Part shown: one piece after another, positions 44,842 to 54,482 of the stretch
How positions within the stretch are numbered: the first letter of the stretch is position 1
How the letters are laid out: every line of letters starts with the position of its first letter
Origin: an uncultured Erythrobacter sp.
Lineage (GTDB): Bacteria > Pseudomonadota > Alphaproteobacteria > Sphingomonadales > Sphingomonadaceae
Direction of reading: 5' to 3'
Length of the DNA stretch: 64,000 nt
Assembly (NCBI GenBank): GCA_947498065.1
Contig: CANMIS010000003.1
Coordinates: 400,739-464,738, forward strand
Program-made: the position numbers and the translations under genes
The notes under the pieces: model-generated
Told to the model about the DNA's origin: nothing
The model's input: only the letters and a program-made list of their open reading frames with translations
The model's database searches: none

Positions 44842-47067
44842 TCATGCAGGCTCGCTTTCGGTCACTTGCGGATCGCGGGCAAAGCGCAATTGCACGCGGG
44901 TGCCGCCGCTCGGCGCGGAGGCAAAGCTCATATCGCCGCCGTGCTCGTCGACGATCTTATTGACGATCGCGAGGCCGAGGCCGGTGCCCTTCTCACGGGT
45001 CGTCATATAGGGCTCTGTGATGCGCTCACGTTCCTGCGGCAGGCCAATCCCATTGTCCTCAACCGAGATCGTGAATGTCGTCTCATCGCTAGCCATCTCG
45101 ACCGTCACTTGGCCTTGGAAATCAGGCCCCGCATCGGCTCGGCGCGATTCCACCGCTTCCACCGCGTTTTTGAGGATGTTGGTCATAGCCTGGCCGACCT
45201 GATGCCGGTCACAGCTCAGCGTCTTGTGCAAGATATCCTCGCGCATCAGCTGATCATAGTTGAGCTGGAAGTTGACCCACGGGTGGGCGACATCCTGCAA
45301 AAACAGCGATTGGCGCACCAAATCGAGCGCATCTTCATTGCGGAACACCGGTTTGGGCAGGCGCGCAAAGGATGAAAACTCATCGACCATTTTGCGCAGG
45401 TCGCCCACTTGGCGCACGATTGTACTGGTCAGCTCGTCAAACAGCTCGCCATCGGTCTCAATCTGCTTGCGATAGCGGCGTTTGAGCCGCTCGGTCGCGA
45501 GCTGGATTGGCGTGAGTGGGTTCTTAATTTCGTGCGCAATTCGGCGCGCTACATCGGACCAGGCGGCCTGACGCTGGTCGAGCAATTGGCGTGTGATGTC
45601 CTCAAAAGTGATCACATGGCCGCGCATTCCCGGCGCAATCTTGACCGCCAGTGTCAGCAGCTCTGATCCCTTGGCATGGGTAACGAGGCCGCGTTCTTTG
45701 CCTTCTTTCAGGATCGCGCAAATCTCTGGCGACAAATCCGACATTGAGCTGCCAGTTAGGTCAGTGTCGGTGTCATCCGCGAGCAGCGCTTGCGCGGAAT
45801 TGTTCATCAGCATCACGCGACTCTCATCATCAACCGAGATGACGCCCGCGCTGACCGATTCCAGCACCGCCTCTGTGAACATCCGTCGGTCATCGATCTG
45901 GCGGTTGGCGTTCATGAGATCATCGGTCTGCTTTTCAAGCTGCGATGTCATGCGGTTAAACGCGCGGTTGAGCAGTCCGATCTCGTCCGCTCCGGTCCGC
46001 CCCTCCACTCTAAGCGCGAAGTTGCCCTGCCCCACTTTGCGCGCGGCACCGACCAAATCGGTGAGCGGCTCAACCTGACGGTCGGCAAAGCGCAGAGCGA
46101 ACCAGATGGCGAGGCCTACCAGCAGCAGGCTGACCACCACCAGCGCGAGGTTGAACCGCAATTGCAGGGTGCGCGCATCGGCGGTCAGCGCATTATAGCT
46201 GGCGGCAACAGATTGCGCCTTTTCCCAGTAAACAAAGGAATCTTCCTCAGATGTGCGGGCGTTATAGAGGTAGATGCCGCTCTCACGGTCTATGGGCGCG
46301 AGCGCGACAATCCGTTCCGGGCTACCTCGAACAACCACAAATTCACCGGCATCGAGCCGGGACAGCACCTCTTGGCTGAAGGCGAGCGGACTGTTGTCCT
46401 CCATCAGGTTCATGATGGCGGCGGTTCTCAGCGTGTTGTCATCGAGCCGCTGAAGCACCGCGCTTTCGGAGATTTCGCGGGCCTGCGCCTGATAGGCGTA
46501 GCGGTCGGCAAAGCCCTCATCCGCGATAGAAATGCGCTCCAGAATGAAGCGCATATCGCTGGCCATCGCGATGGTTTCTTCCTCCACATCGCGCTGGTTT
46601 TGATCGTAATAATTCTGCGCCAGCTCATTGGCGTTGCGCATCAGGCCTCTGGAATCGTCGCTGAACCAGAAATCGACGCCCGATTGGAACAGAAATGCGG
46701 CAAAGCCGGAGACGAGCAGGGTCGGGATCGCTGCGATCAGTGAGAAGAAAAACACCAGACGCACGTGCAAACGAGCGGTGCTGCCCGCGGCGCGCCTCAG
46801 CGCAAGCCGCCTACCGATGAGGACGAGCAAAGCCATCGCCGGAACCAATGTCGCCATCAGCAGCAGCGAAACCTGCAGGCTGGGCAGCAATTCGTCTTCT
46901 TGCGGCGCAGCGGAATAGGCGAACCAGGTGGCCCACAAAGCAACGATGAGAGTGATTGCAGAAAGCGCTTCGAGCCAAGCGAACATGTTGGCGCGCCGCG
47001 AACGAACGATAAGCCGCCGCCACCAGCGCGGGGAGCGCTGAGTTGATGTTGCTATCGCCGTATCCAT
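44842..47067 (-). CDS. ntrY: nitrogen-regulation sensor kinase NtrY
   Basis: A 741-aa membrane sensor kinase. Three N-terminal membrane segments come before a periplasmic region of roughly 160 residues, then a further membrane segment (LALVVVSLLLVGLAIWFAL), a HAMP domain, a PAS domain, HisKA with the phospho-acceptor His in [18 protein letters not shown], and a HATPase domain with DNGIGLP and GTGLGLAIVNKI. In studied alphaproteobacteria NtrYX responds to nitrogen and to oxygen or redox conditions. It lies between ntrC (59 bp upstream) and ntrX. Confidence 0.94.
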   Translation of the reverse strand: MDTAIATSTQRSPRWWRRLIVRSRRANMFAWLEALSAITLIVALWATWFAYSAAPQEDELLPSLQVSLLLMATLVPAMALLVLIGRRLALRRAAGSTARLHVRLVFFFSLIAAIPTLLVSGFAAFLFQSGVDFWFSDDSRGLMRNANELAQNYYDQNQRDVEEETIAMASDMRFILERISIADEGFADRYAYQAQAREISESAVLQRLDDNTLRTAAIMNLMEDNSPLAFSQEVLSRLDAGEFVVVRGSPERIVALAPIDRESGIYLYNARTSEEDSFVYWEKAQSVAASYNALTADARTLQLRFNLALVVVSLLLVGLAIWFALRFADRQVEPLTDLVGAARKVGQGNFALRVEGRTGADEIGLLNRAFNRMTSQLEKQTDDLMNANRQIDDRRMFTEAVLESVSAGVISVDDESRVMLMNNSAQALLADDTDTDLTGSSMSDLSPEICAILKEGKERGLVTHAKGSELLTLAVKIAPGMRGHVITFEDITRQLLDQRQAAWSDVARRIAHEIKNPLTPIQLATERLKRRYRKQIETDGELFDELTSTIVRQVGDLRKMVDEFSSFARLPKPVFRNEDALDLVRQSLFLQDVAHPWVNFQLNYDQLMREDILHKTLSCDRHQVGQAMTNILKNAVEAVESRRADAGPDFQGQVTVEMASDETTFTISVEDNGIGLPQERERITEPYMTTREKGTGLGLAIVNKIVDEHGGDMSFASAPSGGTRVQLRFARDPQVTESEPA

Positions 47068-47126
47068 CGTTGCGAGTTTACAACGGCAGTGTTGCTCAAT
47101 TGCAAGACTAAACTGTGGCGATTGCG

Positions 47127-48539
47127 TTAAAGCGGTCTTGTGAAGCGGTCAGGCTCGATCTCAAGATCGCCAATGCGTTTGCGCAAGGTGTTGCGATTGA
47201 TCCCCAACAGCTTGGATGCGCGCAGCTGATTGCCTCCTGTCTCGGCCAGTGCATGTTCGATCAAGGGCTTTTCAAAAGCTGCCAAGGCGCTGTGATAGAG
47301 CGCGCCGTTTTGCGGATTGTTTTCTGCCAGCCATTGGTCGAGCGCGCCGGCAAATCCGCTTGGGGCGCCCTCGCCTCCCGGCTGCGTCTCTGCGCCGATA
47401 ATGTCGGACAGGCTCGCGCTGTCGATCAGATCATCGCGCGCCATTAGCGCGAGGCGGTAAACTACGTTGCGCAGCTCGCGGACATTACCGCGCCAATTGC
47501 GCGCCTCGAGCATTTCGACCGCCTCTGGAGCCAATTGCCGGCGCGGCAGGCCATCTTCCGCCGCCTGAGCGAGGAAGTGCTGTGATAAGACCTCGATGTC
47601 CTCGCGCCGCTCACGCAAGGGTGGCAGCTCAATCGGAACGACGTTGAGGCGGTAGAACAAATCTTCGCGGAAATTCCCTGCGGCGATCATCGGGGCAAGG
47701 TCGCGGTTGGTCGCCGCGATAATGCGCACATCGACGGCGATTTCCTGCCGTCCGCCAACGCGGCGGATTTGGCCCGATTGCAGCGCGCGCAGCAGCCGGG
47801 TCTGCGCCTCTGCGGGCATGTCGCCAATTTCGTCGAGGAACAGGGTGCCGCCATTGGCTTGCTCAAACTTACCAATGGCTTGAGCGATCGCGCCGGTAAA
47901 TGCGCCCTTTTCGTGCCCGAACAGCTCGCTTTCGATCAGGTCGGCGGGAATCGCACCCGCGTTCACCGCAACAAATGGTCCTGTCCGGCGCGAGCCTAGC
48001 TCGTGGATCGCCTCGGCGACCAATTCCTTGCCCGTGCCGCTTTCGCCCGTGACCAGAACGGTGAGATCATTGCGCAGAACGCGTGTGATCATCCTGTAGA
48101 CGCCCTGCATTGCCTGGCTGCGCCCAACCAGAGGCATGCCATCGCCTTCCATCTCCGGCGCGGCGGCGGTCTTGCTGCGCTGGCCCGCGGCCTGACGCAC
48201 GGCCTGGACCAGCTCGTCGAGGTCAAATGGCTTGGGGAAGTATTCGAACGCCTCGCTGTCGCTGGCGCGCACGGCGGTATCGAGCGTGTTCTGCGCTGAA
48301 AGGACGATGACCGGCATGTCCGGCGCGCGAGATTTCACCTCGTGCATGGAGGCAAGCCCGTCGCCATCTTCCAGCATCACGTCCGTGCACATCACTAGGT
48401 ATTCGCCCGCATCGAGCAGCCGGTTTCGGTCCGCAATGCTGGCACAGCGATCGATCTGAAAGCCTTCGTCTTCGAGCGCCGCGATAATGACGGTGGCGAT
48501 CGCGCCATCATCTTCGACAAGCAAGATTTTGCCGCTCAT
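47127..48539 (-). CDS. ntrC: nitrogen-regulation response regulator NtrC (NR-I)
   Basis: Sigma-54-dependent activator of 470 aa. The receiver domain has D53 (MCTDVMLEDG). The AAA+ domain is complete: GESGTGKE, the sigma-54 contact loop EKGAFTGA, LFLDEIGDMP and the GNVRELRN block. A Fis-type helix-turn-helix forms the C-terminus (GNQLRASKLLGINRNTLRKRI). Its ATG overlaps the ntrB stop by 4 bp. Contrast with NtrX, which lacks GAFTGA. It would activate glnA-type nitrogen genes, none of which is in the window. Confidence 0.96.
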   Translation of the reverse strand: MSGKILLVEDDGAIATVIIAALEDEGFQIDRCASIADRNRLLDAGEYLVMCTDVMLEDGDGLASMHEVKSRAPDMPVIVLSAQNTLDTAVRASDSEAFEYFPKPFDLDELVQAVRQAAGQRSKTAAAPEMEGDGMPLVGRSQAMQGVYRMITRVLRNDLTVLVTGESGTGKELVAEAIHELGSRRTGPFVAVNAGAIPADLIESELFGHEKGAFTGAIAQAIGKFEQANGGTLFLDEIGDMPAEAQTRLLRALQSGQIRRVGGRQEIAVDVRIIAATNRDLAPMIAAGNFREDLFYRLNVVPIELPPLRERREDIEVLSQHFLAQAAEDGLPRRQLAPEAVEMLEARNWRGNVRELRNVVYRLALMARDDLIDSASLSDIIGAETQPGGEGAPSGFAGALDQWLAENNPQNGALYHSALAAFEKPLIEHALAETGGNQLRASKLLGINRNTLRKRIGDLEIEPDRFTRPL

Positions 48540-49657
48540 GCCGCCGCTCCTTTCGCGCCAGGTTTCGCTTGGCGCAGGTGCATGCGGAAATGCGTGAGGC
48601 CGGCGCGAGTATCTCGCTCGTGGCCGATCCGGCCCTGCATATCGCGCACCAGCTTACGCACGAGCGCAAGGCCCAGCCCCTGGCCCGATTTCTTGGAGGA
48701 CACGAACGGTTCAAACACGTGGTCGCGCAGCGCCTCGTCAATCCCAGGCCCGCTGTCGCTGACCGTAATTTCAATCGGCAGGCGGACCGCGCGGCCCATA
48801 CGGATTGCGTTGAAGGCTAGCCCGCTCACAAACCGAGTTTGAACAATTATACGAGGATTTTCATGGTTCTGCGCGGCATCGCGGGCATTGGATATGAGAT
48901 TGATCAGCACCTGCTCCAGCGCATCCTGATTGGCGAGCACCGGCGGCAGAGAAGGATCAAACTCCTCGATGATCTCCACCCCATTGCTGCCCGCGGCGCG
49001 CACGGTGGCAATGGCGGATCGGATCGCTTCATGCGGGTTGCAAGGCGCGACCGGGTCCGTTTGCTTGCTGCCCAATTGCTGCATCCGGTCGATCAGGCGC
49101 GCGATCCTGTCCACCTCGTCGGTAATCATCCGGGCGAGCGATTTGTCGGCATGCGGCAATTTGCGCGCGGCGAGCTGCCCTGCCCCGCGAATGGCGGCGA
49201 GCGGGTTCTTGATTTCATGCGCCAGGATCGCTGGGCCGCCGAGTGTCGCTTCGCTTTGCTCGTCCCGGCCAGTGTCGTCGCGCGCGCTTTCCGACAGGGT
49301 GATCACCCTCCAACCGGGGTGCTGCGTCAGCGGCGAAATTGTGAGGTTTACGCGCTTCTCCGCGCGGTTGACGCGCAGGGTCACGTCGCGAGCAACCACC
49401 GCATCCTGCGAGGTGCGGATATGGTTGAGCACGCGCGCATCGAGCAGTTCGGCGACTTCGCGCACAGATTTGCCGATCAGCCGCTTCGCGCTTTGGCCCA
49501 GCAGATTTTCCGCCGCGTGATTGGCCTCTGCAATGCGCGTGTCGGGATCGACCAGCACGACGGCAAAGATCAAGCCGCCGATTTGTGAGGCAGCATCGGG
49601 CCTGTTGCTATGGTCGGTGACGGGGTCTTTGGAAGGCCGCGTTTCGGCCATGCTCAT
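48536..49657 (-). CDS. ntrB: nitrogen-regulation sensor kinase NtrB (NR-II)
   Basis: Soluble sensor kinase of 373 aa that phosphorylates NtrC, normally under P-II control. An N-terminal PAS domain (about 28-120) precedes HisKA with the phospho-acceptor His in [21 protein letters not shown] and the HATPase domain with [16 protein letters not shown] and [12 protein letters not shown]. No membrane segment. ATG at 49657 overlaps the dusB stop (ATGA); a second in-frame ATG two codons later is also possible. dusB-ntrB-ntrC is the classical nifR3-ntrBC order. Confidence 0.95.
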   Translation of the reverse strand: MSMAETRPSKDPVTDHSNRPDAASQIGGLIFAVVLVDPDTRIAEANHAAENLLGQSAKRLIGKSVREVAELLDARVLNHIRTSQDAVVARDVTLRVNRAEKRVNLTISPLTQHPGWRVITLSESARDDTGRDEQSEATLGGPAILAHEIKNPLAAIRGAGQLAARKLPHADKSLARMITDEVDRIARLIDRMQQLGSKQTDPVAPCNPHEAIRSAIATVRAAGSNGVEIIEEFDPSLPPVLANQDALEQVLINLISNARDAAQNHENPRIIVQTRFVSGLAFNAIRMGRAVRLPIEITVSDSGPGIDEALRDHVFEPFVSSKKSGQGLGLALVRKLVRDMQGRIGHERDTRAGLTHFRMHLRQAKPGAKGAAA

Positions 49658-50670
49658 GCCGCTCTGCGCCGCAGGAATGGCTCGTAAAAACGCTCAATCT
49701 CGCCCAGCACCTGCTTGGGATCATCAATGAAATTAGCCTTGTTGCGGAACTCGGCCGAGCCGTGCATTCCCTTGGTGTACCAACCAATATGCTTGCGCGC
49801 GACCTTGCAGCCGACCTCGCTGCCATAGTGGTCGAGCATGCGTTCATAATGCTCAACAAGCGTCTCATATTGCTCGTCAAAGCTCGGGCTTTCGAGCGCC
49901 TCGCCAGTCCTCCACCAGTGCATCACCTGGCCGAGCAGCCACGGCTTTCCGTAAGCGCCGCGGCCAATCATCAGTCCGTCTGCGCCCGATTGCTCAAGCG
50001 CGGCCGAAGCATCATTGATGGTGCAAATGTCGCCATTGACGATGACCGGAATGGAGACGGCCTCTTTCACCTTGCGGATGAAAGACCAATCGGCGCTGCC
50101 TTTGTACATCTGATTGCGGGTGCGGCCGTGGACGGTGATCATCTTCACCCCAAGATCTTCGGCAATCCGCGCCATTTCCGGGGCGTTGAGGCTGTCATGA
50201 TCCCAGCCCATCCGCATCTTCACGGTCACTGGTACATCGACGGCTTTGACCGTGGCTTCCATCAACTTGGTGGCCAGCGGCACTTCACGCATCAGCGCGC
50301 TGCCCGCCATGCCATTGGTGACTTTGCGCACGGGGCAGCCGAAGTTGATATCGATGATCGCGGCGCCATTATCTTCTTGCAATTTCGCCGCTTCACCCAT
50401 GCTGACTGGATCGCATCCGACCAGCTGCATCGACACGGGCTCCTCGATGGGATCCCATTCCGCCTTTTGCACAGATTGCCGAGTTTCGCGGATGGCCGCT
50501 TGGCTTGCAATCATCTCGGTCACATTGAGGCCAGAGCCATACCGGCGCACCAGAGTGCGGAACGGCATATCCGTCACGCCCGTCATCGGGGCGAGAACCA
50601 CAGGATCGTCGATCTGGACGGGGCCGATCTGAATGGGCTTGAGGGCCGGAGGAGTTGGAAGCGCGGTCAT
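49654..50670 (-). CDS. dusB: tRNA-dihydrouridine synthase B (NifR3)
   Basis: FMN-dependent enzyme of 338 aa that reduces uridine to dihydrouridine in the tRNA D loop. The TIM barrel shows [15 protein letters not shown], the catalytic Cys in [34 protein letters not shown] and IVNGDI. The helical tail ends in [13 protein letters not shown]. The ATG at 50670 yields the family's N-terminus; the frame continues upstream over the ispDF start but without homology. First gene of dusB-ntrB-ntrC-ntrY-ntrX. Confidence 0.95.
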   Translation of the reverse strand: MTALPTPPALKPIQIGPVQIDDPVVLAPMTGVTDMPFRTLVRRYGSGLNVTEMIASQAAIRETRQSVQKAEWDPIEEPVSMQLVGCDPVSMGEAAKLQEDNGAAIIDINFGCPVRKVTNGMAGSALMREVPLATKLMEATVKAVDVPVTVKMRMGWDHDSLNAPEMARIAEDLGVKMITVHGRTRNQMYKGSADWSFIRKVKEAVSIPVIVNGDICTINDASAALEQSGADGLMIGRGAYGKPWLLGQVMHWWRTGEALESPSFDEQYETLVEHYERMLDHYGSEVGCKVARKHIGWYTKGMHGSAEFRNKANFIDDPKQVLGEIERFYEPFLRRRAA

Positions 50671-50750
50671 ATTCGTAATTGTGCCTAAAATTTGGGCAGC
50701 GCATAGTGGATTGCGCAAATTCCGTCCAGACCTTAAGCGCGCTGGACCAT

Positions 50751-51908
50751 ATGAGTGATGAACCCGCCCTCCCCCAATTCGCTGCGATTGTTGTTGCCGC
50801 TGGCAAGGGCCTGCGCGCGCGCGGCGAACTGCCGAAGCAGTTTCGCACGTTTCGCGGAAAACCGCTGATCCGGCACTCGGTGGAGATTTTAGCCGCCACC
50901 GGAGCTGATCCGATTGTGGTGGTCCTGGCCGATGGCACGCGCGAATTGGCCGACGAAGCACTCGGCAGGATTAGCGGGATTGAATTCGTCGATGGCGGCG
51001 CAACTCGGCAGGAATCGGTCGCCAACGGGCTCGAAGCGTTGATCTCTCATTCTCCGAAAACCGTGCTGATCCATGATGCTGCTCGCCCTGATCTACCGAA
51101 CGAGGTGATCCGACGCCTGCTAGAGGCGCTGCAAACCCATCCGGGCGCCATTCCGGCGCTGCCCGTGGTCGATAGCCTCGCAGTGGCGGGCGATGGCGAG
51201 GTGATGGTGGGAAAAGCGGACCGTGAGGCTTTGCGCCGGGTGCAAACCCCTCAGGCGTTCCGCTACGCTGACATCTTCGCCGCGCACCGCGCTTGGGATG
51301 GCGCAAAAACCGCTGGCGACGATGCGCAGGTCCTGGCCGAGAACGGCGGCAGCATCGCCCTTGTCCAAGGCGACGAACGCCTCAAGAAGATCACATTTGC
51401 AGAGGATTTCATGACCGCACATTCAGCGCCATTCAGGGTAGGTCAGGGTTTTGACGTCCATCGTCTGGTTGAAGGCGAGGAATTATGGCTGTGCGGCGTA
51501 CAAATACCCCATGACAAAGGTCTATCCGGCCACAGCGATGCCGATGTCGCGCTGCATGCGATCACCGATGCGGTGCTCGGCGCGATTGGCGATGGGGATA
51601 TCGGCACCCATTTCCCACCCAGCGACCCGCAATGGGCCGGAGCACGCTCTGCACAGTTTCTGGAGCATGCGGTCAAATTGGCAGACGAAGCGGGCTTCGC
51701 GCTCGGTAATATCGACCTCACCCTCATTTGCGAGGCGCCCAAGATCGGCCCCCACCGCGACGCCATGCGCACGGCGGTGGGCGCGATGACGGGTCTGGAA
51801 GAAAACGCCATTAGTATCAAAGCAACCACGACCGAGAGGCTGGGCTTTACCGGTCGCGGCGAAGGTATCGCGGCGCAGGCTATCATCAGCCTGTATGCCA
51901 GCGCTTAG
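50751..51908 (+). CDS. ispDF: bifunctional IspD/IspF of the MEP isoprenoid pathway
   Basis: A 385-aa fusion performing two non-consecutive MEP-pathway steps. Residues 1-225 are IspD (CDP-ME synthase), with [21 protein letters not shown] and [12 protein letters not shown]. Residues 228-385 are IspF (MECDP synthase), with [12 protein letters not shown], the zinc ligands in the D-x-H of that motif, [15 protein letters not shown] and [17 protein letters not shown]. Such fusions are typical of alphaproteobacteria. The ATG at 50751 is divergent from dusB with an 80-bp shared region. Confidence 0.97.
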   Translation: MSDEPALPQFAAIVVAAGKGLRARGELPKQFRTFRGKPLIRHSVEILAATGADPIVVVLADGTRELADEALGRISGIEFVDGGATRQESVANGLEALISHSPKTVLIHDAARPDLPNEVIRRLLEALQTHPGAIPALPVVDSLAVAGDGEVMVGKADREALRRVQTPQAFRYADIFAAHRAWDGAKTAGDDAQVLAENGGSIALVQGDERLKKITFAEDFMTAHSAPFRVGQGFDVHRLVEGEELWLCGVQIPHDKGLSGHSDADVALHAITDAVLGAIGDGDIGTHFPPSDPQWAGARSAQFLEHAVKLADEAGFALGNIDLTLICEAPKIGPHRDAMRTAVGAMTGLEENAISIKATTTERLGFTGRGEGIAAQAIISLYASA

Positions 51909-51920
51909 AAGGACAGATAT

Positions 51921-52487
51921 ATGAAACGCACATTCACCAAAGCGGCCGCATTTGCGCTGGCCAGCGGGGCATTGATGCAGGCGCAAGTCGCGCATGCTCA
52001 GGCCGCCTGCGTCGATCAAGCGGACCTCAGCGATGCGGCAATTTATGCGATGCCGCTGGTGAGCCGGGCGCTCGATTTGACCTGCGCAAACGAGCTGTCG
52101 CCCGATGGCTTCTGGGCGACCGAGGGCGCAGCCTTCACGGCGAAGTTCGCTGGTCTGCAAGAAAGCAGCTGGCCCGGCATGTCGCGCATGTTTGGTGTGT
52201 TCATGGACAAGACGATGGCCAAAGAGGGCGGCGAAGCCAATCCATTGGCTGGGTTGCTCAACCCTGGCGACCCAGAGAGTATGAGCGTTTTTCGGCCCTT
52301 GATCGATGCTGTCCTTGTTGAACAGATTGCGGGATCAATCAAACCGGCGGACTGCCAAAAGGTAGAGCGCGCCATGGCTCTGGTGGCCCCTTTGCCGCCG
52401 GAGAACATTGGCGGTCTGGTCAGTTTCATTGCCGATATGGCTGACGTTAAAGACCCCGAAGTCTGCCCATTTACGGGTGACCAATGA
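51921..52487 (+). CDS. secreted protein of unknown function
   Basis: A 188-aa exported protein with a clear signal peptide (KRTFTKAAAFALASGALMQAQVAHAQA). The mature part has four cysteines (in AACVDQ, LTCANEL, ADCQKVE and EVCPFTG), which could form two disulfides in the periplasm. It is helical and rich in Ala, Met and Pro; I recognise no domain. It lies 12 bp after ispDF, and its stop overlaps the cinA start by 4 bp, so it is part of that operon. Confidence 0.75.
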   Translation: MKRTFTKAAAFALASGALMQAQVAHAQAACVDQADLSDAAIYAMPLVSRALDLTCANELSPDGFWATEGAAFTAKFAGLQESSWPGMSRMFGVFMDKTMAKEGGEANPLAGLLNPGDPESMSVFRPLIDAVLVEQIAGSIKPADCQKVERAMALVAPLPPENIGGLVSFIADMADVKDPEVCPFTGDQ

Positions 52488-52984
52488 CTGGTAGCCTCCT
52501 GCCCGATGATATCACCGCGCTGGCTCAGCGTGTGGTCGACGAGAATAAGGCCGCTGGCCGTGTGCTGTCGCTCGCCGAAAGCTGCACCGGTGGTCTCGTC
52601 GCGGCAGCTCTGACGGAAATACCGGGCTCCTCTGCCGTGCTGGATCGCGGGTTTGTGACCTATTCGAACGAGGCCAAGATGGAATCGCTCGATGTGGCGC
52701 GGGACATTATCGAGACCTTTGGCGCGGTTTCCATCGCCTGCGTTTGGGCTATGGCTCAGGGTGCGCTCAAGAATTCCAATGCTGACTGCGCAGTTGCGAT
52801 CAGCGGCGTTGCCGGCCCCGGCGGCGGCACTCAACTAAAGCCGGTTGGAACGGTCGTGTTCGCTCGCGCAATCCGCAATTCGGACGGCGAGCCAGAGGGC
52901 GAGCTAAAGCACTTTGATGTGAAAGACCGCGCGGCAATCCGCCATCAGGCGGCGCTGGTAGCGCTCGAATTGCTGCTACCGTAA
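52484..52984 (+). CDS. pncC: CinA C-terminal domain protein (PncC-like nicotinamide-nucleotide amidase)
   Basis: A 166-aa single-domain protein of the CinA C-terminal family, which deamidates NMN to nicotinate mononucleotide in pyridine-nucleotide recycling. Motifs: SLAESCTGGLVAAALTEIPGSS, VTYSNEAKM, and AISGVAGPGGGT. The N-terminal MoCF domain of full CinA is absent, as in the stand-alone PncC/YdeJ type, so this is not a truncation. Start overlaps the preceding gene (ATGA). The last 40 bp overlap the 3' end of the convergent ratA. Confidence 0.88.
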   Translation: MTGSLLPDDITALAQRVVDENKAAGRVLSLAESCTGGLVAAALTEIPGSSAVLDRGFVTYSNEAKMESLDVARDIIETFGAVSIACVWAMAQGALKNSNADCAVAISGVAGPGGGTQLKPVGTVVFARAIRNSDGEPEGELKHFDVKDRAAIRHQAALVALELLLP

Positions 52985-53406
52985 AGCGCGGCTGCGCGCT
53001 GTTCAAAGGCCTCGACCATACGCCGAAAGGCGCGGTCAAAATATTGTCCAGCTATCGCCTCGAACATACGGTTTTTAAAGGTGAAATCGACTGAGAAGTC
53101 GATCTCGCACCCGCCATCTTCCAGCGCGCGAAAAGTCCAGGTGTTGTCGAGATCTTTGAGCGGGCCATCCATGTAATGCACATCGATTAACTTCGCGCGC
53201 TCCTTGTGAACGCGCGAGGTAAAGCTCTCGCGCAGGCTCTTGAACCCCACCACCATATCGGCGACCATTTCGGTCTCGCTGTCGGAGCGCACCCTCGTGG
53301 CGATTACCCAGGGCAGAAACTCGCGATATCGGCCTACATCCGCGACCAGATCGAACATCTGCTCCGCGCTGTATGGCAATCTGCGAGTTTCGCGAATTCC
53401 CGGCAT
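52945..53406 (-). CDS. ratA: RatA/COQ10-like START-domain protein
   Basis: A 153-aa polyketide-cyclase/START-fold protein. Typical family features are RRLPYSAEQMFDLVADVGRYREFLPWV at the N-terminus and FKNRMFEAIAGQYFDRAF near the C-terminus. Mitochondrial and alphaproteobacterial members are COQ10-like and chaperone ubiquinone; the E. coli member is named RatA, reported to block ribosome association. The COQ10-like role is more likely here because no RnfH-like partner is adjacent. It is coupled to lipA by a TGATG junction. The C-terminal tail (GSSNSSATSAA) overlaps cinA antisense. Confidence 0.85.
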   Translation of the reverse strand: MPGIRETRRLPYSAEQMFDLVADVGRYREFLPWVIATRVRSDSETEMVADMVVGFKSLRESFTSRVHKERAKLIDVHYMDGPLKDLDNTWTFRALEDGGCEIDFSVDFTFKNRMFEAIAGQYFDRAFRRMVEAFEQRAAALYGSSNSSATSAA

Positions 53407-54371
53407 CAGATTTTAAGTGTATCCGCTTGGCGCTTGGCCTGCTTTGCGAACTTTGCCGCCCTCGCCGCTTTCATTTCGGCAAAATCTTCGCCCGCGTGAT
53501 AGCTGGAGCGGGTTAGCGGGGTCGAGGCAACCTGCAAGAAGCCCTTTGCCCGCGCGATTGAACCATATGCGCCAAACGCCTTGGGCGTGACGAACTCCTC
53601 AACCGCGGCATGTTTTGGCGTGGGCTGGAGATATTGACCCATGGTCATGAAATCGACGTCCGCGCTGCGCATGTCATCCATCACCTGGTGCACTTCGAGG
53701 CGCTGCTCACCCAGCCCCAGCATGATGCCCGACTTGGTGAAGATCATCGGATCGTGGGATTTGACCTCTTCGAGCAGGCGAAGCGAAGCGTAATAGCGCG
53801 CGCCCGGGCGAATGGTCGGATAAAGGCGCGGCACAGTCTCTAGGTTGTGGTTGTAAACGTCCGGGCCAGCGGCACAAATTGCCTCCACCGCCGGGCGCAT
53901 CTTGCCGCGAAAATCAGGGGTCAGGATTTCAATCGTGGTGTCCGGCGTGGTCCGACGCAGGGCCTCAATCACCTTTACGAACTGCGATGCGCCGCCATCG
54001 GGCAGATCGTCACGGTCGACGCTGGTGATGACAATGTGCTCCAGCCCCATTTTGGCGGCTGCAATTGCGGTGCGCTCTGGCTCCATCGGATCAACCGCGC
54101 GCGGCATCCCCGTTTTGACATTGCAGAACGCGCAGGCCCGAGTGCACACATCGCCCAAAATCATAACCGTCGCGTGCTTCTTGCTCCAGCATTCGCCGAT
54201 GTTCGGGCACGCCGCCTCTTCACACACAGTGTTGAGGTTGAGCTCGCGCATCATGCGGCGCGTTTCCTGATATCCCTCGCTCACAGGCGCGCGAACGCGG
54301 ATCCAATCCGGTTTGCGCTGGCGCGGCGGGCGTTCTGGGGTCTTGCCAGGGGTGTTCGCTAGGTCGTTCAT
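53406..54371 (-). CDS. lipA: lipoyl synthase
   Basis: Radical SAM enzyme of 321 aa that inserts two sulfurs into octanoyl groups to make lipoate. The auxiliary cluster motif is C-x4-C-x5-C ([12 protein letters not shown]), the SAM cluster motif is C-x3-C-x2-C (CTRACAFC), and the C-terminal Arg-Ser that ligates the auxiliary cluster is in TRSSYHA. The ATG at 54371 was chosen as the first start on homologous sequence. Product needed by the pyruvate dehydrogenase E2 in this window. First gene of lipA-ratA. Confidence 0.97.
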   Translation of the reverse strand: MNDLANTPGKTPERPPRQRKPDWIRVRAPVSEGYQETRRMMRELNLNTVCEEAACPNIGECWSKKHATVMILGDVCTRACAFCNVKTGMPRAVDPMEPERTAIAAAKMGLEHIVITSVDRDDLPDGGASQFVKVIEALRRTTPDTTIEILTPDFRGKMRPAVEAICAAGPDVYNHNLETVPRLYPTIRPGARYYASLRLLEEVKSHDPMIFTKSGIMLGLGEQRLEVHQVMDDMRSADVDFMTMGQYLQPTPKHAAVEEFVTPKAFGAYGSIARAKGFLQVASTPLTRSSYHAGEDFAEMKAARAAKFAKQAKRQADTLKI

Positions 54372-54482
54372 GCCTGCCCACTTAGGCAATGCCTTGCTGC
54401 TTCGCAATGGCGCGAAATGCCTGTGTATGGCCAATGCAACGTGGCTTGTGAGAATTGCACGTCGCCTCTAGGCCGTAGCGTC

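Noticed and set aside
52484..52984. Truncated cinA pseudogene
   Set aside because: The stand-alone C-terminal domain is a normal protein type (PncC), with intact motifs and a coupled start.
52945..53406. RatA as part of a toxin-antitoxin system
   Set aside because: No antitoxin-like partner is adjacent, and the family is COQ10-like and coupled to lipA in alphaproteobacteria.
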